A DNA stretch of 64,000 bases, taken from contig CAVTQZ010000001.1 of the NCBI GenBank assembly GCA_963737015.1, forward strand, positions 372,001 to 436,000, in the 5' to 3' direction. This DNA is from CAVTQZ01 sp963737015. GTDB taxonomy: Bacteria; Actinomycetota; Acidimicrobiia; Acidimicrobiales; UBA8190. The notes beneath the pieces were generated by a model. The model was not told the DNA's origin. It worked only from the letters and a program-made list of their open reading frames with translations, and did not search any database. Both the position numbers and the translations under genes were made by a program. This document shows positions 8,569 through 17,822 of the stretch, piece by piece (the first letter of the stretch is position 1; each line of letters begins with the position of its first letter).

Positions 8569-9747
8569 TCAGGCTGCCCGGAACGGAACGCTCGAAAAGC
8601 CGTGGACGTTGCTCATGTGCACCCGTCGGACCTTCTCCTCGTCGACCTCATAGGCGGGGAACCGCTCTGCGAATTCCTCCAGCCCGACCCGTCCTTCCAG
8701 ACGGGCGAGAGCGGCTCCGAGGCAGAAGTGGACGCCGTGGCCGAAGCCGAGCGCGAGATGCTGCGATCGGCCTATGTCGTAGAGGTCGGGATCGCTGTAC
8801 TCGCGTTCGTCGTGGTTGGCTGCGCCGGTGAGCAACAACACCCTCGAGCCCCGAGGCATCTTCACGCCGTGGGCCTCCACGTCGTCAGTCAGCACACGAC
8901 CCTGGTACTGAGACGGCGCCCAGTACCTCAGCGTCTCTTCGACCGCCCCGGGAATGGTCGAGCGGTCCTCGAGAATGACCCCCCATTGACCCGGATTACG
9001 GGCGAGAAGCACAACGGCGTTCGCCAGGAGTTTCGTGAGGGTCTCGGTTCCCGCCGAACCGATGAGCGAACAGAAACCCACTACCTCGTTGTCGGTGAGC
9101 TTTGCCTTTCCTCCATCCGCGGTCTCAATCTCAACTTGGCAGAGCCGGCCGATGAGATCGTCTCTCGGGTCGCGACGTTTCTCGGCCACGAGGTCCATCC
9201 AGTACTGAAGGGACGCCCCCATGGCTTCGAGGGCGTGTTGCGGGACGTAGGGAGGCTCCTCGTTGCGGTCGAGGGTCGCATCCATCCACTTTCGTAGCGC
9301 GTTTCGATCCTGATCGGGGACCCCTAGCAGCTCCATGATCACGTTCATCGGCAGGACCGCGGAGAATTCCTCGACGAAGTCGCCACCGCCTTTTTCCTTC
9401 AGCATTTCGAGGAACTCCACGGCGCAGCGCCTGACATAGGGCTCGAGGTCTGTCAATGCTCTCGGGGTGAATGCTCTTCCGACCAGCTTGCGGTGGACGT
9501 CGTGCGGCGGGGGGTCCATGAATATCATCATCGGCAACAGAGAGCCCGTGTCGATCTTCTCGAGTGTCGTCCCCTCGGCGGAGCTGAACAGCAGGGGTTG
9601 CTGGGACGCTTCGAGTACGTCTTGATATCGCGAGAGCGCGAAGAAACCGAGGGCCTCATTGTGGTAGCAGGGTTCCTCGTCGCGCAACCACCTGTAGATC
9701 GGGTACGGGTCTTCGTGGAACTCGTGACTGAAAGGGTTCAGTTCCAT
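8569..9747 (-). CDS. Cytochrome P450
   Basis: A 392-residue soluble bacterial P450. The I-helix reads SLIGSAGTETLTK (about residue 240), the ExxR is EETLR (about 280), and the haem loop is FGHGVHFCLGAALARLE (about 340) with the Cys thiolate ligand. DPPPHDVHRKLVGRAFTPR is the helix-C segment. ATG 9747 was chosen because homology begins at NPFSHEFHEDPYPIYRWLR. No ferredoxin or reductase gene is adjacent, so redox partners come from elsewhere. Substrate unknown. Confidence 0.92.
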   Translation of the reverse strand: MELNPFSHEFHEDPYPIYRWLRDEEPCYHNEALGFFALSRYQDVLEASQQPLLFSSAEGTTLEKIDTGSLLPMMIFMDPPPHDVHRKLVGRAFTPRALTDLEPYVRRCAVEFLEMLKEKGGGDFVEEFSAVLPMNVIMELLGVPDQDRNALRKWMDATLDRNEEPPYVPQHALEAMGASLQYWMDLVAEKRRDPRDDLIGRLCQVEIETADGGKAKLTDNEVVGFCSLIGSAGTETLTKLLANAVVLLARNPGQWGVILEDRSTIPGAVEETLRYWAPSQYQGRVLTDDVEAHGVKMPRGSRVLLLTGAANHDEREYSDPDLYDIGRSQHLALGFGHGVHFCLGAALARLEGRVGLEEFAERFPAYEVDEEKVRRVHMSNVHGFSSVPFRAA

Positions 9748-9824
9748 CGACGCCTCCGACAAGCTTGCCCGTCGGATTGTAGGGCATGAACATGGTCGTG
9801 AGCTTTTGAGGGTAGGAGGTGGCG

Positions 9825-10853
9825 ATGGGTCGAGATCCCGACAACTTTGCGGTCCTGTCGTCCGCCGACAAGGCAAGGCTTCGTCCGGCCGAGCACCCTG
9901 AATGGATCGACCCGATGCTCGCCACGTTGACCGACAAGCGGTTCTCCGACAAGGCGTGGATATTCGAGCGAAAACTCGACGGGATCCGCTGCCTGTCGTT
10001 CCGAGAGGGCAACCGAGTCAGGCTCCTCTCACGAAAGAAGCTCCGGCTCGAGAACACTTACCCCGAAATTGCCGACCAGATCGCCTTGCAGCTCTCGGCG
10101 GATTTTGTGATCGACGGCGAGGTCGTGGCCTTCGAGCAGGGACGGACCAGCTTCTCGCTTCTCCAACAGCGCTCGGGGATCACAGACCCCGACAAAGCGC
10201 GGCGCAGCCCGGTGCGGGTGACGTACTACGTCTTCGATGTCATGCATCTGGACGGCCAAGACACGCGTTACCTGCCGCTTCGTGCGCGCAAGCAGTTGCT
10301 GCAGGGCGCCTTCTCGTACGCCTCGCCTCTCAAACGCACCACTCACCGCAACGCAGATGGAGAGAAGTATTTCGCCGACGCGTGTTCCAGGGGTTGGGAA
10401 GGGGTCATCGCCAAGCGGGCGGATTCCACGTACTCGTCGTCGCGCTCACCCAACTGGCTCAAGTTCAAGTGCAGCCGCGGCCAGGAGTTCGTGATCGGCG
10501 GGTATACGGATCCAGGTGGGACGAGGATCGGATTCGGCGCTCTGCTCGTCGGCTACTACGAGGGCGACCGGTTCGTCTATGCAGGAAAGGTCGGAACGGG
10601 ATTCGACGACAAGATCCTGAAGGACCTGAGAAACAGGTTGGCTGCCATGGAGGTCGACCGCTCTCCCTTTGCCGGCCACCGTCGTTTCGAGCGGGGCACT
10701 CACTTCGTGCGGCCTGGTCTCGTCGGTGAGGTGGGCTTCACGGAGTGGACGAGGGACGGGCTTTTGCGTCACCCGAGATTCCTAGGGCTCCGCCAGGACA
10801 AAGATGCCGGTGAGGTGGTGCGCGAGCGTACCGGCGGTACGAAGGGCGTTTGA
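9825..10853 (+). CDS. ATP-dependent DNA ligase (LigD ligase-domain type)
   Basis: A 342-residue nucleotidyltransferase plus OB-fold protein. The adenylated lysine is in FERKLDGIRCL (KxDG at about residue 50), motif III is YYVFDVMHLDG, motif IV EGVIAKR and motif V NWLKFKC. It resembles the ligase part of actinobacterial LigD/LigC, without polymerase or nuclease domains. ATG 9825 is preferred over GTG 9819 because AGGAGG ends at 9819. With UdgX nearby, a repair role fits; it is not the replicative NAD ligase. Confidence 0.9.
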   Translation: MGRDPDNFAVLSSADKARLRPAEHPEWIDPMLATLTDKRFSDKAWIFERKLDGIRCLSFREGNRVRLLSRKKLRLENTYPEIADQIALQLSADFVIDGEVVAFEQGRTSFSLLQQRSGITDPDKARRSPVRVTYYVFDVMHLDGQDTRYLPLRARKQLLQGAFSYASPLKRTTHRNADGEKYFADACSRGWEGVIAKRADSTYSSSRSPNWLKFKCSRGQEFVIGGYTDPGGTRIGFGALLVGYYEGDRFVYAGKVGTGFDDKILKDLRNRLAAMEVDRSPFAGHRRFERGTHFVRPGLVGEVGFTEWTRDGLLRHPRFLGLRQDKDAGEVVRERTGGTKGV

Positions 10854-10867
10854 TGTTCTGCGCAAGG

Positions 10868-12496
10868 TCAGTCCGGGCCTTGAAGATCGTCCAGCAACGC
10901 CATTGCCGCGTTGCGACCGTTCACCGCGATGACACTCCCCCCGGGATGAGTCGAAGCACCGCACAGGTAGAGACCGGGTATGGCGGTGCGCGGAGCGAAC
11001 CTGTTCGTCCACATCTGGTCCGGTAGACACTCGCCCTGGAAGATGTGACCGCCGGTCGATCCGATGCGCCGCTCGATGTCCGGCGGCCCGAGCACCTGGC
11101 GTTCCAAGATCACGTCTTCGATGTCGGGGGAGAAGCGGGCGACCTCGGAGATCGCCTTGTCTGCGATCTCCTCCCTACGTGTATCCCAGTCACCGCGTGA
11201 GAGCCCGTAGGGGACGTACTGGGCGAAGACGCTCATGACGTGGCGGCCTTCGGGCGAGACGGAAGGGTCGTAGGCACTCTGGAAGTACAGCTCACACCAC
11301 GAGGGCGAGGGTTCTCCGCGCTTGCTTGCTTCACATGCCGCCTGTGTGGCATCCACGCCTGTGGAGATCGTGACCATCGCCCGATGTGGCGAGAAGGAGA
11401 ATGCCGTGGCGTTCCTGTCCGTGGGGTCGAGCGAGGACGTGGAGCCCCTGAAAGTGGGGAGCCGTTCGAGTGCACAGTTGATCTTCAGCACCGGGCTGTC
11501 GCACCTCCAGGCATCGACCCTCTTGCGGAAGTTCTCGGGAACGTCGCCTTCGCACATCGCCAACGTGGTCTTTGGGTCCGCGTTCGAGACGACTGCGCGC
11601 GAGCGAACGAGTTCGCCTCCGGCGAGTAGAACCCCCTCCCCGGGGAGCACGCGCATCACTTCGACGCCTGTCGCCAAGGCAGCCCCTGCTGCGCTTGCGG
11701 CGGCCGCGATGGCCAGCGAAACCCGGCCCATCCCTCCTTCGACGTACCCCCAGGCGCCGGGCCTGCCCTCCATGGTCCCGCAGGTGTGCATGAGATGGAC
11801 CGCAGCGGTGCCCCGATCACGGGGGCCGGCGTAGGTGCCGATGATGCCCTGTCCGTGCAGCGCGGTGCGAAGCCGTTCGTCGGTGATATAGCGCTCGAGG
11901 ACATCCGCGATCGACGCCTCGAAGGTCGCTTCTACCGCCTCCGCGTCGTGCGCGAGCAGGGACTCGATCGCATCGCGGTCGGGCGCATCGCCGATCCACG
12001 TGTCGCGTTCAGGGCTCCGCAGGGCTCGGCGGATCCGCCCGAAGAGCCCGCAATATGCGATGTACCCCTCGACGTCGCGGGGTGCGAATCTCGATATCGC
12101 AGCGGCGCTCATCGAGAGGTCGTCCCACAAGGCGATCGAAGTGCCGTCCTCGAAAGGACACCACAGGTGCGGGTCGACCAGATGGACCTTCAGCCCGCGC
12201 GATGCGAGCCCGAGCTCCTCGATGACTCGCGGGTGGAGGAGGCCGACGAGGTAGGCGCAAGGACTGATCTGCCAAGCCGGGTCCCCGAATGGCGTCTCCA
12301 AGGTGCAAGCACCACCGAGGCGATCGCTTCGCTCGAGCACGAGGACGCGCCTGCCTGCCCGCGCGATGTATGCAGCAGCGCTCAGCCCGTTGTGGCCCCC
12401 ACCGACGACTACTGCGTCCCATGTCGGAGAGACGAGCTCCGAGATCGAGGTGACCGGTCGTGCCCAGGGAGCCTCAGAGCCCCCGGGGCCGTTCAA
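10868..12496 (-). CDS. FAD-dependent oxidoreductase, phytoene-desaturase/amine-oxidase-like
   Basis: A 542-residue flavoprotein. The Rossmann motif is VVVGGGHNGLSAAAYIARAG near residue 26, followed by VLVLERSDRLGGAC. The C-terminal FAD contact is LYLCGASTHPGGSVIAVNGR. The architecture is that of carotenoid-type desaturases, but no carotenoid genes are adjacent, so the substrate is open. TTG 12496 is preferred because it overlaps the stop of the upstream PNPOx-like gene (TTGA) and no ATG/GTG lies closer to the Rossmann fold. Convergent with the ligase gene. Confidence 0.82.
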   Translation of the reverse strand: MNGPGGSEAPWARPVTSISELVSPTWDAVVVGGGHNGLSAAAYIARAGRRVLVLERSDRLGGACTLETPFGDPAWQISPCAYLVGLLHPRVIEELGLASRGLKVHLVDPHLWCPFEDGTSIALWDDLSMSAAAISRFAPRDVEGYIAYCGLFGRIRRALRSPERDTWIGDAPDRDAIESLLAHDAEAVEATFEASIADVLERYITDERLRTALHGQGIIGTYAGPRDRGTAAVHLMHTCGTMEGRPGAWGYVEGGMGRVSLAIAAAASAAGAALATGVEVMRVLPGEGVLLAGGELVRSRAVVSNADPKTTLAMCEGDVPENFRKRVDAWRCDSPVLKINCALERLPTFRGSTSSLDPTDRNATAFSFSPHRAMVTISTGVDATQAACEASKRGEPSPSWCELYFQSAYDPSVSPEGRHVMSVFAQYVPYGLSRGDWDTRREEIADKAISEVARFSPDIEDVILERQVLGPPDIERRIGSTGGHIFQGECLPDQMWTNRFAPRTAIPGLYLCGASTHPGGSVIAVNGRNAAMALLDDLQGPD

Positions 12497-12933
12497 TCCG
12501 GTAGCGACGTGTTGCCGGTACGGGGCTCCATGTGACGGCCGGTGACGATGTCCATGTCGACCTCGATGAAGCTGTCGGCTGATTCGTCGTCCCTGGCCTG
12601 ACGAACCAGCAGGGATTTGGCCTTTTCGAGGCGTCCCGAGGCTGTTATCTCTCGCGCCCGCCCTTGTACGTGGACGCTCCAACCGCTCTCGCGCTCGGTG
12701 TCGAAGTGGTCGACCTCGAATGCCACCACCGTCTCGTCGATCGCAGCCGAGAGCTTGCCCGGCTCGGTTCGGATCACGATGAAATCGCCGTCCAGCGCAT
12801 AGGACACGGGGAGCACCACGGGTAGGGCGTCCACGCTCACCCCCAGCCGCCCCATGGTCGCGGCCTCCAACTTCTCACGGCACGCGCTCACAGGCAGGTT
12901 CTCTACCAGGAGGTCCTCGGTCTGGCTGGACAC
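12493..12933 (-). CDS. Pyridoxamine-5'-phosphate-oxidase-like split-barrel protein
   Basis: The 146-residue protein shows the FMN/F420-binding split barrel of the PNPOx-like superfamily: MGRLGVSVDALPVVLPVSYA is the first strand pair, GKLSAAIDETVVAFEVDHFD the cofactor edge and GWSVHVQGRAREI the third block. Actinobacterial relatives bind FMN or F420. It is translationally coupled (TTGA) to the flavoprotein downstream, so the two may share a redox function. Confidence 0.8.
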   Translation of the reverse strand: MSSQTEDLLVENLPVSACREKLEAATMGRLGVSVDALPVVLPVSYALDGDFIVIRTEPGKLSAAIDETVVAFEVDHFDTERESGWSVHVQGRAREITASGRLEKAKSLLVRQARDDESADSFIEVDMDIVTGRHMEPRTGNTSLPD

Positions 12934-13442
12934 GTCCTTATGGTCGTCCTCCTGCCTCGGACGCGGTAGGGGAGAAGGTCCCGAGTAATTCGCACGCAGC
13001 TATGACTGTTGTCGCCGACCTGGGTAGACCTGACTCGCGGCCACATCCACGCCCGTGACCTGGGGATGACCTGGGGAACACTGAAGCGGATCCTGGGGAA
13101 GAAAGCGTCGCAGCTGGGGACGATCAGCGGATTTCTCTGGAGAACATAGGGATTTCGCGCACTTCCCTTGACCTGTTGTTGGCCCGAGCGCAGAGTGTTG
13201 ACAGCTGGTGGGTGACGACCGGGTGAGGATCTGCCGAGGCTGAAAAGCCGCGGTGAGGAGATAGCCCGGAGACGGGCTCATCGGTCAGGCGGACGGAAGT
13301 CTTCGGTTCCCTGGGACCCAAGACAACACCTGCACCGGGGGTCGTCCGACCCCGGGTAGAGGTGCCCGTCCAGCCGAGGGTGCTGGCCCCGAGAAGTGCG
13401 GGCGGCTTCGGCCGGACCGGCTACTCGGGGCCTCGCCGCGTC
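12934..13442. other. 500-bp non-coding region with short direct repeats
   Basis: No reading frame here looks coding on either strand. The stretch 13055-13125 carries several copies of a c(c/a)(t/g)gggga-like octamer (cctgggga repeated, one degenerate). A hairpin (ccgggggtcg / cgaccccgg) lies near 13337-13360. I looked for tmRNA, RNase P RNA, SRP RNA and riboswitch signatures and recognised none. Confidence 0.4.
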
Positions 13443-13733
13443 TCAGCGGATCGCGAAGCCGTTTTCGCCTTGAGGAGGCTCTTCGAAAACTTCAACCCTC
13501 TCGACGCGCGCCATGGGTGGTCCCTTCTTCGACCACGCCGTCATCGCGTCGACCGCGTCGGGATCTCCCTCGAACACGGACTCGACGGACCCGTCATGGA
13601 GATTGCGGACCCAGCCGCTCAGCCCTGCAGCTGAAGCGTGGCGTGCACACGCGACCCGGTAGCCGACGCCTTGGACTCGGCCATGCACGACGAGCCGACG
13701 ACGCGACGGGGACCCTATCGAGTCGTAGCCCAC
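13443..13733 (-). CDS. acyP: Acylphosphatase
   Basis: A 96-residue acylphosphatase-fold protein. VHGRVQGVGYRVACARHA holds the catalytic Arg and phosphate loop (about residues 17-34), and GLSGWVRNLHDGSVE the catalytic Asn. It hydrolyses acyl phosphates. The start overlaps the preceding gene's stop by 19 bp, the last gene of a five-gene operon. Confidence 0.9.
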   Translation of the reverse strand: MGYDSIGSPSRRRLVVHGRVQGVGYRVACARHASAAGLSGWVRNLHDGSVESVFEGDPDAVDAMTAWSKKGPPMARVERVEVFEEPPQGENGFAIR

Positions 13734-14635
13734 GCCGCTTCCGGCCGCAGGCCCTGTCCGATCATCGCCGCGAGCTCACCACGCACAACCGGCAGGTCGT
13801 CGGCGTGGGTGACGCCCAGGCAACGGCCGGGACCCCTCAGGACGCGCACGACCTGGACACCACCCGGGGCACGGCCCGAGACCATCTGTCCTATGACCTC
13901 GGGGAGCAGAACCTCTAGGTCGGGATCGACCTTCGTCTCGTCGACGATCGATCCATCCGGTCCGACGCCGGGATGCGCGGCCAATACCGCGTGCTCCAGC
14001 ACCGGCCAAACGGCACCCGTGAAACCCCAAAGGTTCACCGAGACCGGAGTCTGTGGGTCCAGCTCTGCGGGTTCGACCCCATCGGAAGAGCTGAAGCGGC
14101 CGTCGTCGTGCCCGACCACCTTTCTCCGTTCGACCATCCCCACGAGCTCGCCGTCGTCACCGATCACGCAAGTACCACGAGTCACCGGGCTCTCCGTCAC
14201 GATGGTGTCGCGAAGGGCGAACGAGACCATCGCATGGGTGCGCCCGTGCTTCGCGTCGGCGTCGTCCGAAAGGTGTCTCGCCAGCAGAGACAGGGCATCG
14301 ATCCCGTAGACGTCGTCCGCATTCACGACGGCGAAAGGACCTTCGGGCAGCGCTTCGTGCGCGCACAAGAGGGCGTGTGCCGTGCCGAGCGGGACCGGTT
14401 GCACGACCGATGACGCCGGCACCGCTCCGGGCCAGGTCCTACGCACGTGATACCTGATCGCCGAAGCGGTCTGTGGCCCGAGCACGAGCACGACGTTTCC
14501 GAAGCCGGCCGCCATTGCATCGGAGACGGTGAGGTCGATGACCGCCTCACCGTAAAGACCGACGGGAGCGAGCGGCTTACAGCCGCCGTAGCGCTTTGCG
14601 AGTCCTCCTGCAAGTACCACGAGCGCTGGCTTCAT
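13715..14635 (-). CDS. Sugar-nucleotide-type nucleotidyltransferase
   Basis: The 306-residue protein opens with the GT-A nucleotidyltransferase signature VLAGGLAKRYGGCKPLAPVG (about residues 7-26). PVPLGTAHALLCAHEALP and NADDVYGIDALSLL follow, the latter with the metal-binding Asp. It probably makes an NDP-sugar or similar activated group, but the sugar cannot be named. ATG 14635 is where homology begins. Its place in an acyl-chain operon is unexpected. Confidence 0.8.
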   Translation of the reverse strand: MKPALVVLAGGLAKRYGGCKPLAPVGLYGEAVIDLTVSDAMAAGFGNVVLVLGPQTASAIRYHVRRTWPGAVPASSVVQPVPLGTAHALLCAHEALPEGPFAVVNADDVYGIDALSLLARHLSDDADAKHGRTHAMVSFALRDTIVTESPVTRGTCVIGDDGELVGMVERRKVVGHDDGRFSSSDGVEPAELDPQTPVSVNLWGFTGAVWPVLEHAVLAAHPGVGPDGSIVDETKVDPDLEVLLPEVIGQMVSGRAPGGVQVVRVLRGPGRCLGVTHADDLPVVRGELAAMIGQGLRPEAAWATTR

Positions 14636-14649
14636 GTGTCCGGCTTGGT

Positions 14650-15585
14650 TCAACCGCCCCACCGCAGAACGGCGCTCGCCCAGGTCATGCCTCCACCGAA
14701 ACCTGAGAGGAGGACCAATCCACCCGCCCGCAGCCTGCCGTCGTCGAGCGCCTCTGCCAGCGCCAGCGGAATCGACGCCGAGGAGGTGTTCCCGTATCGG
14801 TCGATGGTGACGACGCAACGTTCCGGCGCGAGTCCGAGCCTCTGGCTCGCGGCGGCAATGATTCTCGCGTTCGCCTGGTGGGGCACGAAGAGGTCGACGT
14901 CGGACGGGGACAAGCCTGCTCGTCCGAGCGCGGCGATCGAAGAGCTCACTACAGCGTGGACCGCGTGGCGGAAGATCTCTTTCCCGTTCATGTAGAGGAA
15001 TCCGCCATGGTCGCAGGTGAGCAGACGACGTAGTGAACCGTCTGCGCCGAGATCCCAGGCAAGCAGCTCGCCGGGACCCTCGACCGCCTCGAGGACCACG
15101 GCGCCGGCGCCGTCTCCCACGAGGACCGCTATGGAGCGGTCGTCCCAGTCCGTGATCTTCGACAAGGTCTCCGATCCGACGACCATCACCCGGTCGGCGC
15201 CGGCGAGCACCATGCCGTGCGCGGCGACGAGGGCGTAGACGAATCCGGAGCAAGCGGCATTCACGTCGAATGCGCCGCCGCCTATTCCGAGCGCGGCCTG
15301 GACCGTTGCCGAGGTGGCCGGAACGAGAGCATCGGGTGTCGAGGTCGCGAGTACGAGCAGATCGATCTCAGAGCCGGTCCGGCCTGCCCGACGGAGCGCT
15401 TCGTGTCCCGCGTCGGTGGCGAGCTGAGAAGTGGTGCCCCCTATGCGTCGCTCCTTGATCCCCGTCCGTTCGGTGATCCAGGCGTCTGAGGTGTCGAGAC
15501 TCGCAGAGAGGTCCTCGTTCGTGACGACCTTGTCGGGGAGCGCGACACCCCACCCGGTGACAACCGCTCCGCGCACTTCGCTCAC
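14650..15585 (-). CDS. 3-oxoacyl-ACP synthase III family protein (FabH-like)
   Basis: A 311-residue thiolase-fold condensing enzyme with the full KAS III triad: Cys in VNAACSGFVYAL (about 112), His in FVPHQANARII (about 235) and Asn in YGNTSSASIPLALAEAL (about 265). The N-terminal TSDAWITERTGIKERRI is typical of FabH. It may prime fatty-acid synthesis or condense a special acyl chain. GTG 15585 overlaps the thiolase stop (GTGA). Being in a thiolase/LLM operon, not a fab cluster, favours a specialised role. Confidence 0.88.
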   Translation of the reverse strand: MSEVRGAVVTGWGVALPDKVVTNEDLSASLDTSDAWITERTGIKERRIGGTTSQLATDAGHEALRRAGRTGSEIDLLVLATSTPDALVPATSATVQAALGIGGGAFDVNAACSGFVYALVAAHGMVLAGADRVMVVGSETLSKITDWDDRSIAVLVGDGAGAVVLEAVEGPGELLAWDLGADGSLRRLLTCDHGGFLYMNGKEIFRHAVHAVVSSSIAALGRAGLSPSDVDLFVPHQANARIIAAASQRLGLAPERCVVTIDRYGNTSSASIPLALAEALDDGRLRAGGLVLLSGFGGGMTWASAVLRWGG

Positions 15586-16751
15586 ACGCTCTCCAGCACG
15601 TGGATCGCGGCCAGGGCGGTGTCGCGGCCCGCCATGATCCCTCCGGTGTTGACCGACATCCCGAGACGGGCACCTTCCACCTGGCGCCCCCCCGCCTTCC
15701 CGCGCAGCTGCTGCACGAGCTCGACGACCTGGCAAAGACCAGTCGCGCCGAGCGGATGGCCGCGCGACAACAGGCCGCCGCTCGGATTGACGCACACCGC
15801 TCGCCCGCCGACGTCCGTGTGTCCCGCGGCTGTGGCGGCACCGGCCTCGCCGATGTCGAAGAAACCCAGGCACTCGAGCGCGTAGAGCTCTTCGGCTGCA
15901 GTGGCGTCGTGGAGTTCGAGCACGTCGATGTCCTCGGGGCCCACCCCTGCGACCTTCCACGCCGACTCGGCGCTCTGTGCCAGACGGTCGTGGTAGTCGA
16001 GCTCTCCGTAGCCCGAATGGAGCACGCTCGCCCGAAGGCGTACTCCGCCTCGCTCGGAGCCGCTGGCGAGAACGACGGCCGCTGCGCCGTCTGTGAACGA
16101 CGAGCACATGAGGCGCCGCAGAGGCTCGACGACCGGCGGGGAGGCGAGGACCTCCTCGACCGTGATCTCTTTGCGGAACTGAGCAAGGGGGTTTCGCGCG
16201 GCGCAACGGCGTGACTTGACGGCTGTGGCGGCGATCTCTTCGACCGAGGTGCCGCGGGCCTCGATCTGGTGGCGAACCCAGGTGGCGTTGAGCCCCATCA
16301 ATACACTGCCGGCGTCGTTGCGCAGCTCGCCCCTGAGCGCCGCCCTCTCGTCGGAGGGCAGGCCGTCTTCTATACCTGCGAGCGTGCCGGTGCGGTCTCC
16401 GGTCCACATCTTCTCCACGCCCACGACGAGCACGGGTGTCTCACCTGCGAGAGCCGCGACGTAACCGAGGTGAAGGGACGAGGAACCCCCGGCGCACGAG
16501 TTGTCGACATTGACCACTCCGCACGATCCGAGCCCGGACCCGCGCAGCCAAGACTGGCCGCGGATGCATCCCTGTTCGAGCAGTCGGCCTCCCATCGCGT
16601 TCGCCATGACCACGAGCGCCACATCCGACGCGGATATCCCCGCGTCGGCAAGTGCTTCGCTTGCGACCTTCTTCGCCATTTCTTCGGGGGTCTGATCGCG
16701 TCTGTCCATCGGGGTCATCCCGATCCCGAGAACGCTCACCTCCTGGCTCAT
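15582..16751 (-). CDS. Thiolase-family protein (SCPx-like)
   Basis: A 389-residue thiolase-fold protein. The nucleophile segment is VDNSCAGGSSSLHLG (about residue 85), the HDATAAEE motif is typical of the lipid-transfer/SCPx branch, and NPSGGLLSRGHPLGATG carries the C-terminal His. Members cleave or form 3-oxoacyl-CoA, often in sterol or isoprenoid side-chain degradation. No DUF35/OB-fold Zn partner, frequently encoded beside such thiolases, is adjacent. It overlaps genes on both sides by 4 bp. Confidence 0.85.
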   Translation of the reverse strand: MSQEVSVLGIGMTPMDRRDQTPEEMAKKVASEALADAGISASDVALVVMANAMGGRLLEQGCIRGQSWLRGSGLGSCGVVNVDNSCAGGSSSLHLGYVAALAGETPVLVVGVEKMWTGDRTGTLAGIEDGLPSDERAALRGELRNDAGSVLMGLNATWVRHQIEARGTSVEEIAATAVKSRRCAARNPLAQFRKEITVEEVLASPPVVEPLRRLMCSSFTDGAAAVVLASGSERGGVRLRASVLHSGYGELDYHDRLAQSAESAWKVAGVGPEDIDVLELHDATAAEELYALECLGFFDIGEAGAATAAGHTDVGGRAVCVNPSGGLLSRGHPLGATGLCQVVELVQQLRGKAGGRQVEGARLGMSVNTGGIMAGRDTALAAIHVLESV

Positions 16752-17692
16752 GGTCGTGCCCCCCTCAGCTCAGCGAGCTCCGCAGTGAGGTCCTCGAACT
16801 GCGCAATCGGCTCGTCGGAAGCCACGAAGATCGCAACATGGTCGGCGCCCGCCTCGTAGAAGTCGGACACCGAGCGAGCAGCCTCGGTGGCGTTCCCGAA
16901 GATGAGGTGGCGCCTGAACGCGCCCGCATCGAGTGAGTACAACGACGACATCCATTCGAGTGCCCGGTCGCGTGCGTGCGACTCTCCCATGGCCACGAAT
17001 ACCACAATGGCACGGCAGATCTCTGCTGGGTCCCTTCCGGTGCGCTCTGCCTCCTTCTGAAGCCTCTCGACACGGACCGCGTACTCGTCCGCCGGAACGA
17101 AGAGCGGGATCCACCCGTCGCCCACACGCGCAGCGCGCCGCAGCGCCGCCTCGCTCGAGCCGCCCACCCATATCGGCACCGGGTCGACAGCCGGGAGTTG
17201 CCGATAGCGATCGTTGCCGTCAGCGCTGGACCAGGCGTCTCGCAGTGCCGAAATGCCCGAGTCGAGCCGGCGCCCCCTGCCTTCGAACGAGACGCCGGCC
17301 GCTTCGTACTCACCGCGATGAGTCCCGATGCCGACCCCGAGGACGAAGCGGCCCCCCGAGAGGCCTTGCAGGGACGCTGCTTGTTTTGCGACGACCGCAG
17401 GTTGGCGGAGGGGGAGTTGGAGGACGCACGACCCGATGGCGGCGCGTTCTGTCGCAGTCGCGGCGACCGACACGGCGGCGAAGCACTCGAGCGCCGGCGT
17501 GTGCCAGAAAATGTGGTCGCAGGCCCACAGAGCGTCTGCACCCGCGATTTCCGCACGTCGGCAGATCTTCCCCAGTTGCGACGAGGCGGGGGGCTCGCCA
17601 CGGTGTTGAGGAAACGTCGGAAGGAGAAGCCCGAGACGGCCTGCCACCCGGGCTCGGCCCGCGTCGACCTTCGCGAGGGAGGGCATGGGCAC
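16748..17692 (-). CDS. LLM-class F420-dependent oxidoreductase
   Basis: A 314-residue luciferase-like protein: ADALWACDHIFWHTP near 55, RAAIGSCVLQLPLRQPAVVAKQ near 85, SGGRFVLGVGIGTHRGEY near 112 and PVPIWVGGSSEAALRRAARVGDGW near 170, the usual order in this family. First gene of an operon with the thiolase and FabH-like genes (ATGA overlap), so it probably acts on an acyl-CoA or derived aldehyde or alcohol. F420 use is inferred from the family and from cofC in the window. Confidence 0.87.
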   Translation of the reverse strand: MPMPSLAKVDAGRARVAGRLGLLLPTFPQHRGEPPASSQLGKICRRAEIAGADALWACDHIFWHTPALECFAAVSVAATATERAAIGSCVLQLPLRQPAVVAKQAASLQGLSGGRFVLGVGIGTHRGEYEAAGVSFEGRGRRLDSGISALRDAWSSADGNDRYRQLPAVDPVPIWVGGSSEAALRRAARVGDGWIPLFVPADEYAVRVERLQKEAERTGRDPAEICRAIVVFVAMGESHARDRALEWMSSLYSLDAGAFRRHLIFGNATEAARSVSDFYEAGADHVAIFVASDEPIAQFEDLTAELAELRGARP

Positions 17693-17822
17693 GCTTCATG
17701 CTACCCAGGGGCCGAAACAACACTCCATGGCCGGGCATGGGCAGCGCCCGTACGCAGGCACGATCACGTGAGTGCACGGGTTCGGTGCACTGCGTGGCCC
17801 CGGCGCCCGGCAGAATGGTGGG

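Noticed and set aside
13055..13125. Replication origin with DnaA boxes
   Set aside because: The repeated cctgggga does not fit the TTGTCCACA-type box, and no dnaA, dnaN or gyrase gene is nearby.
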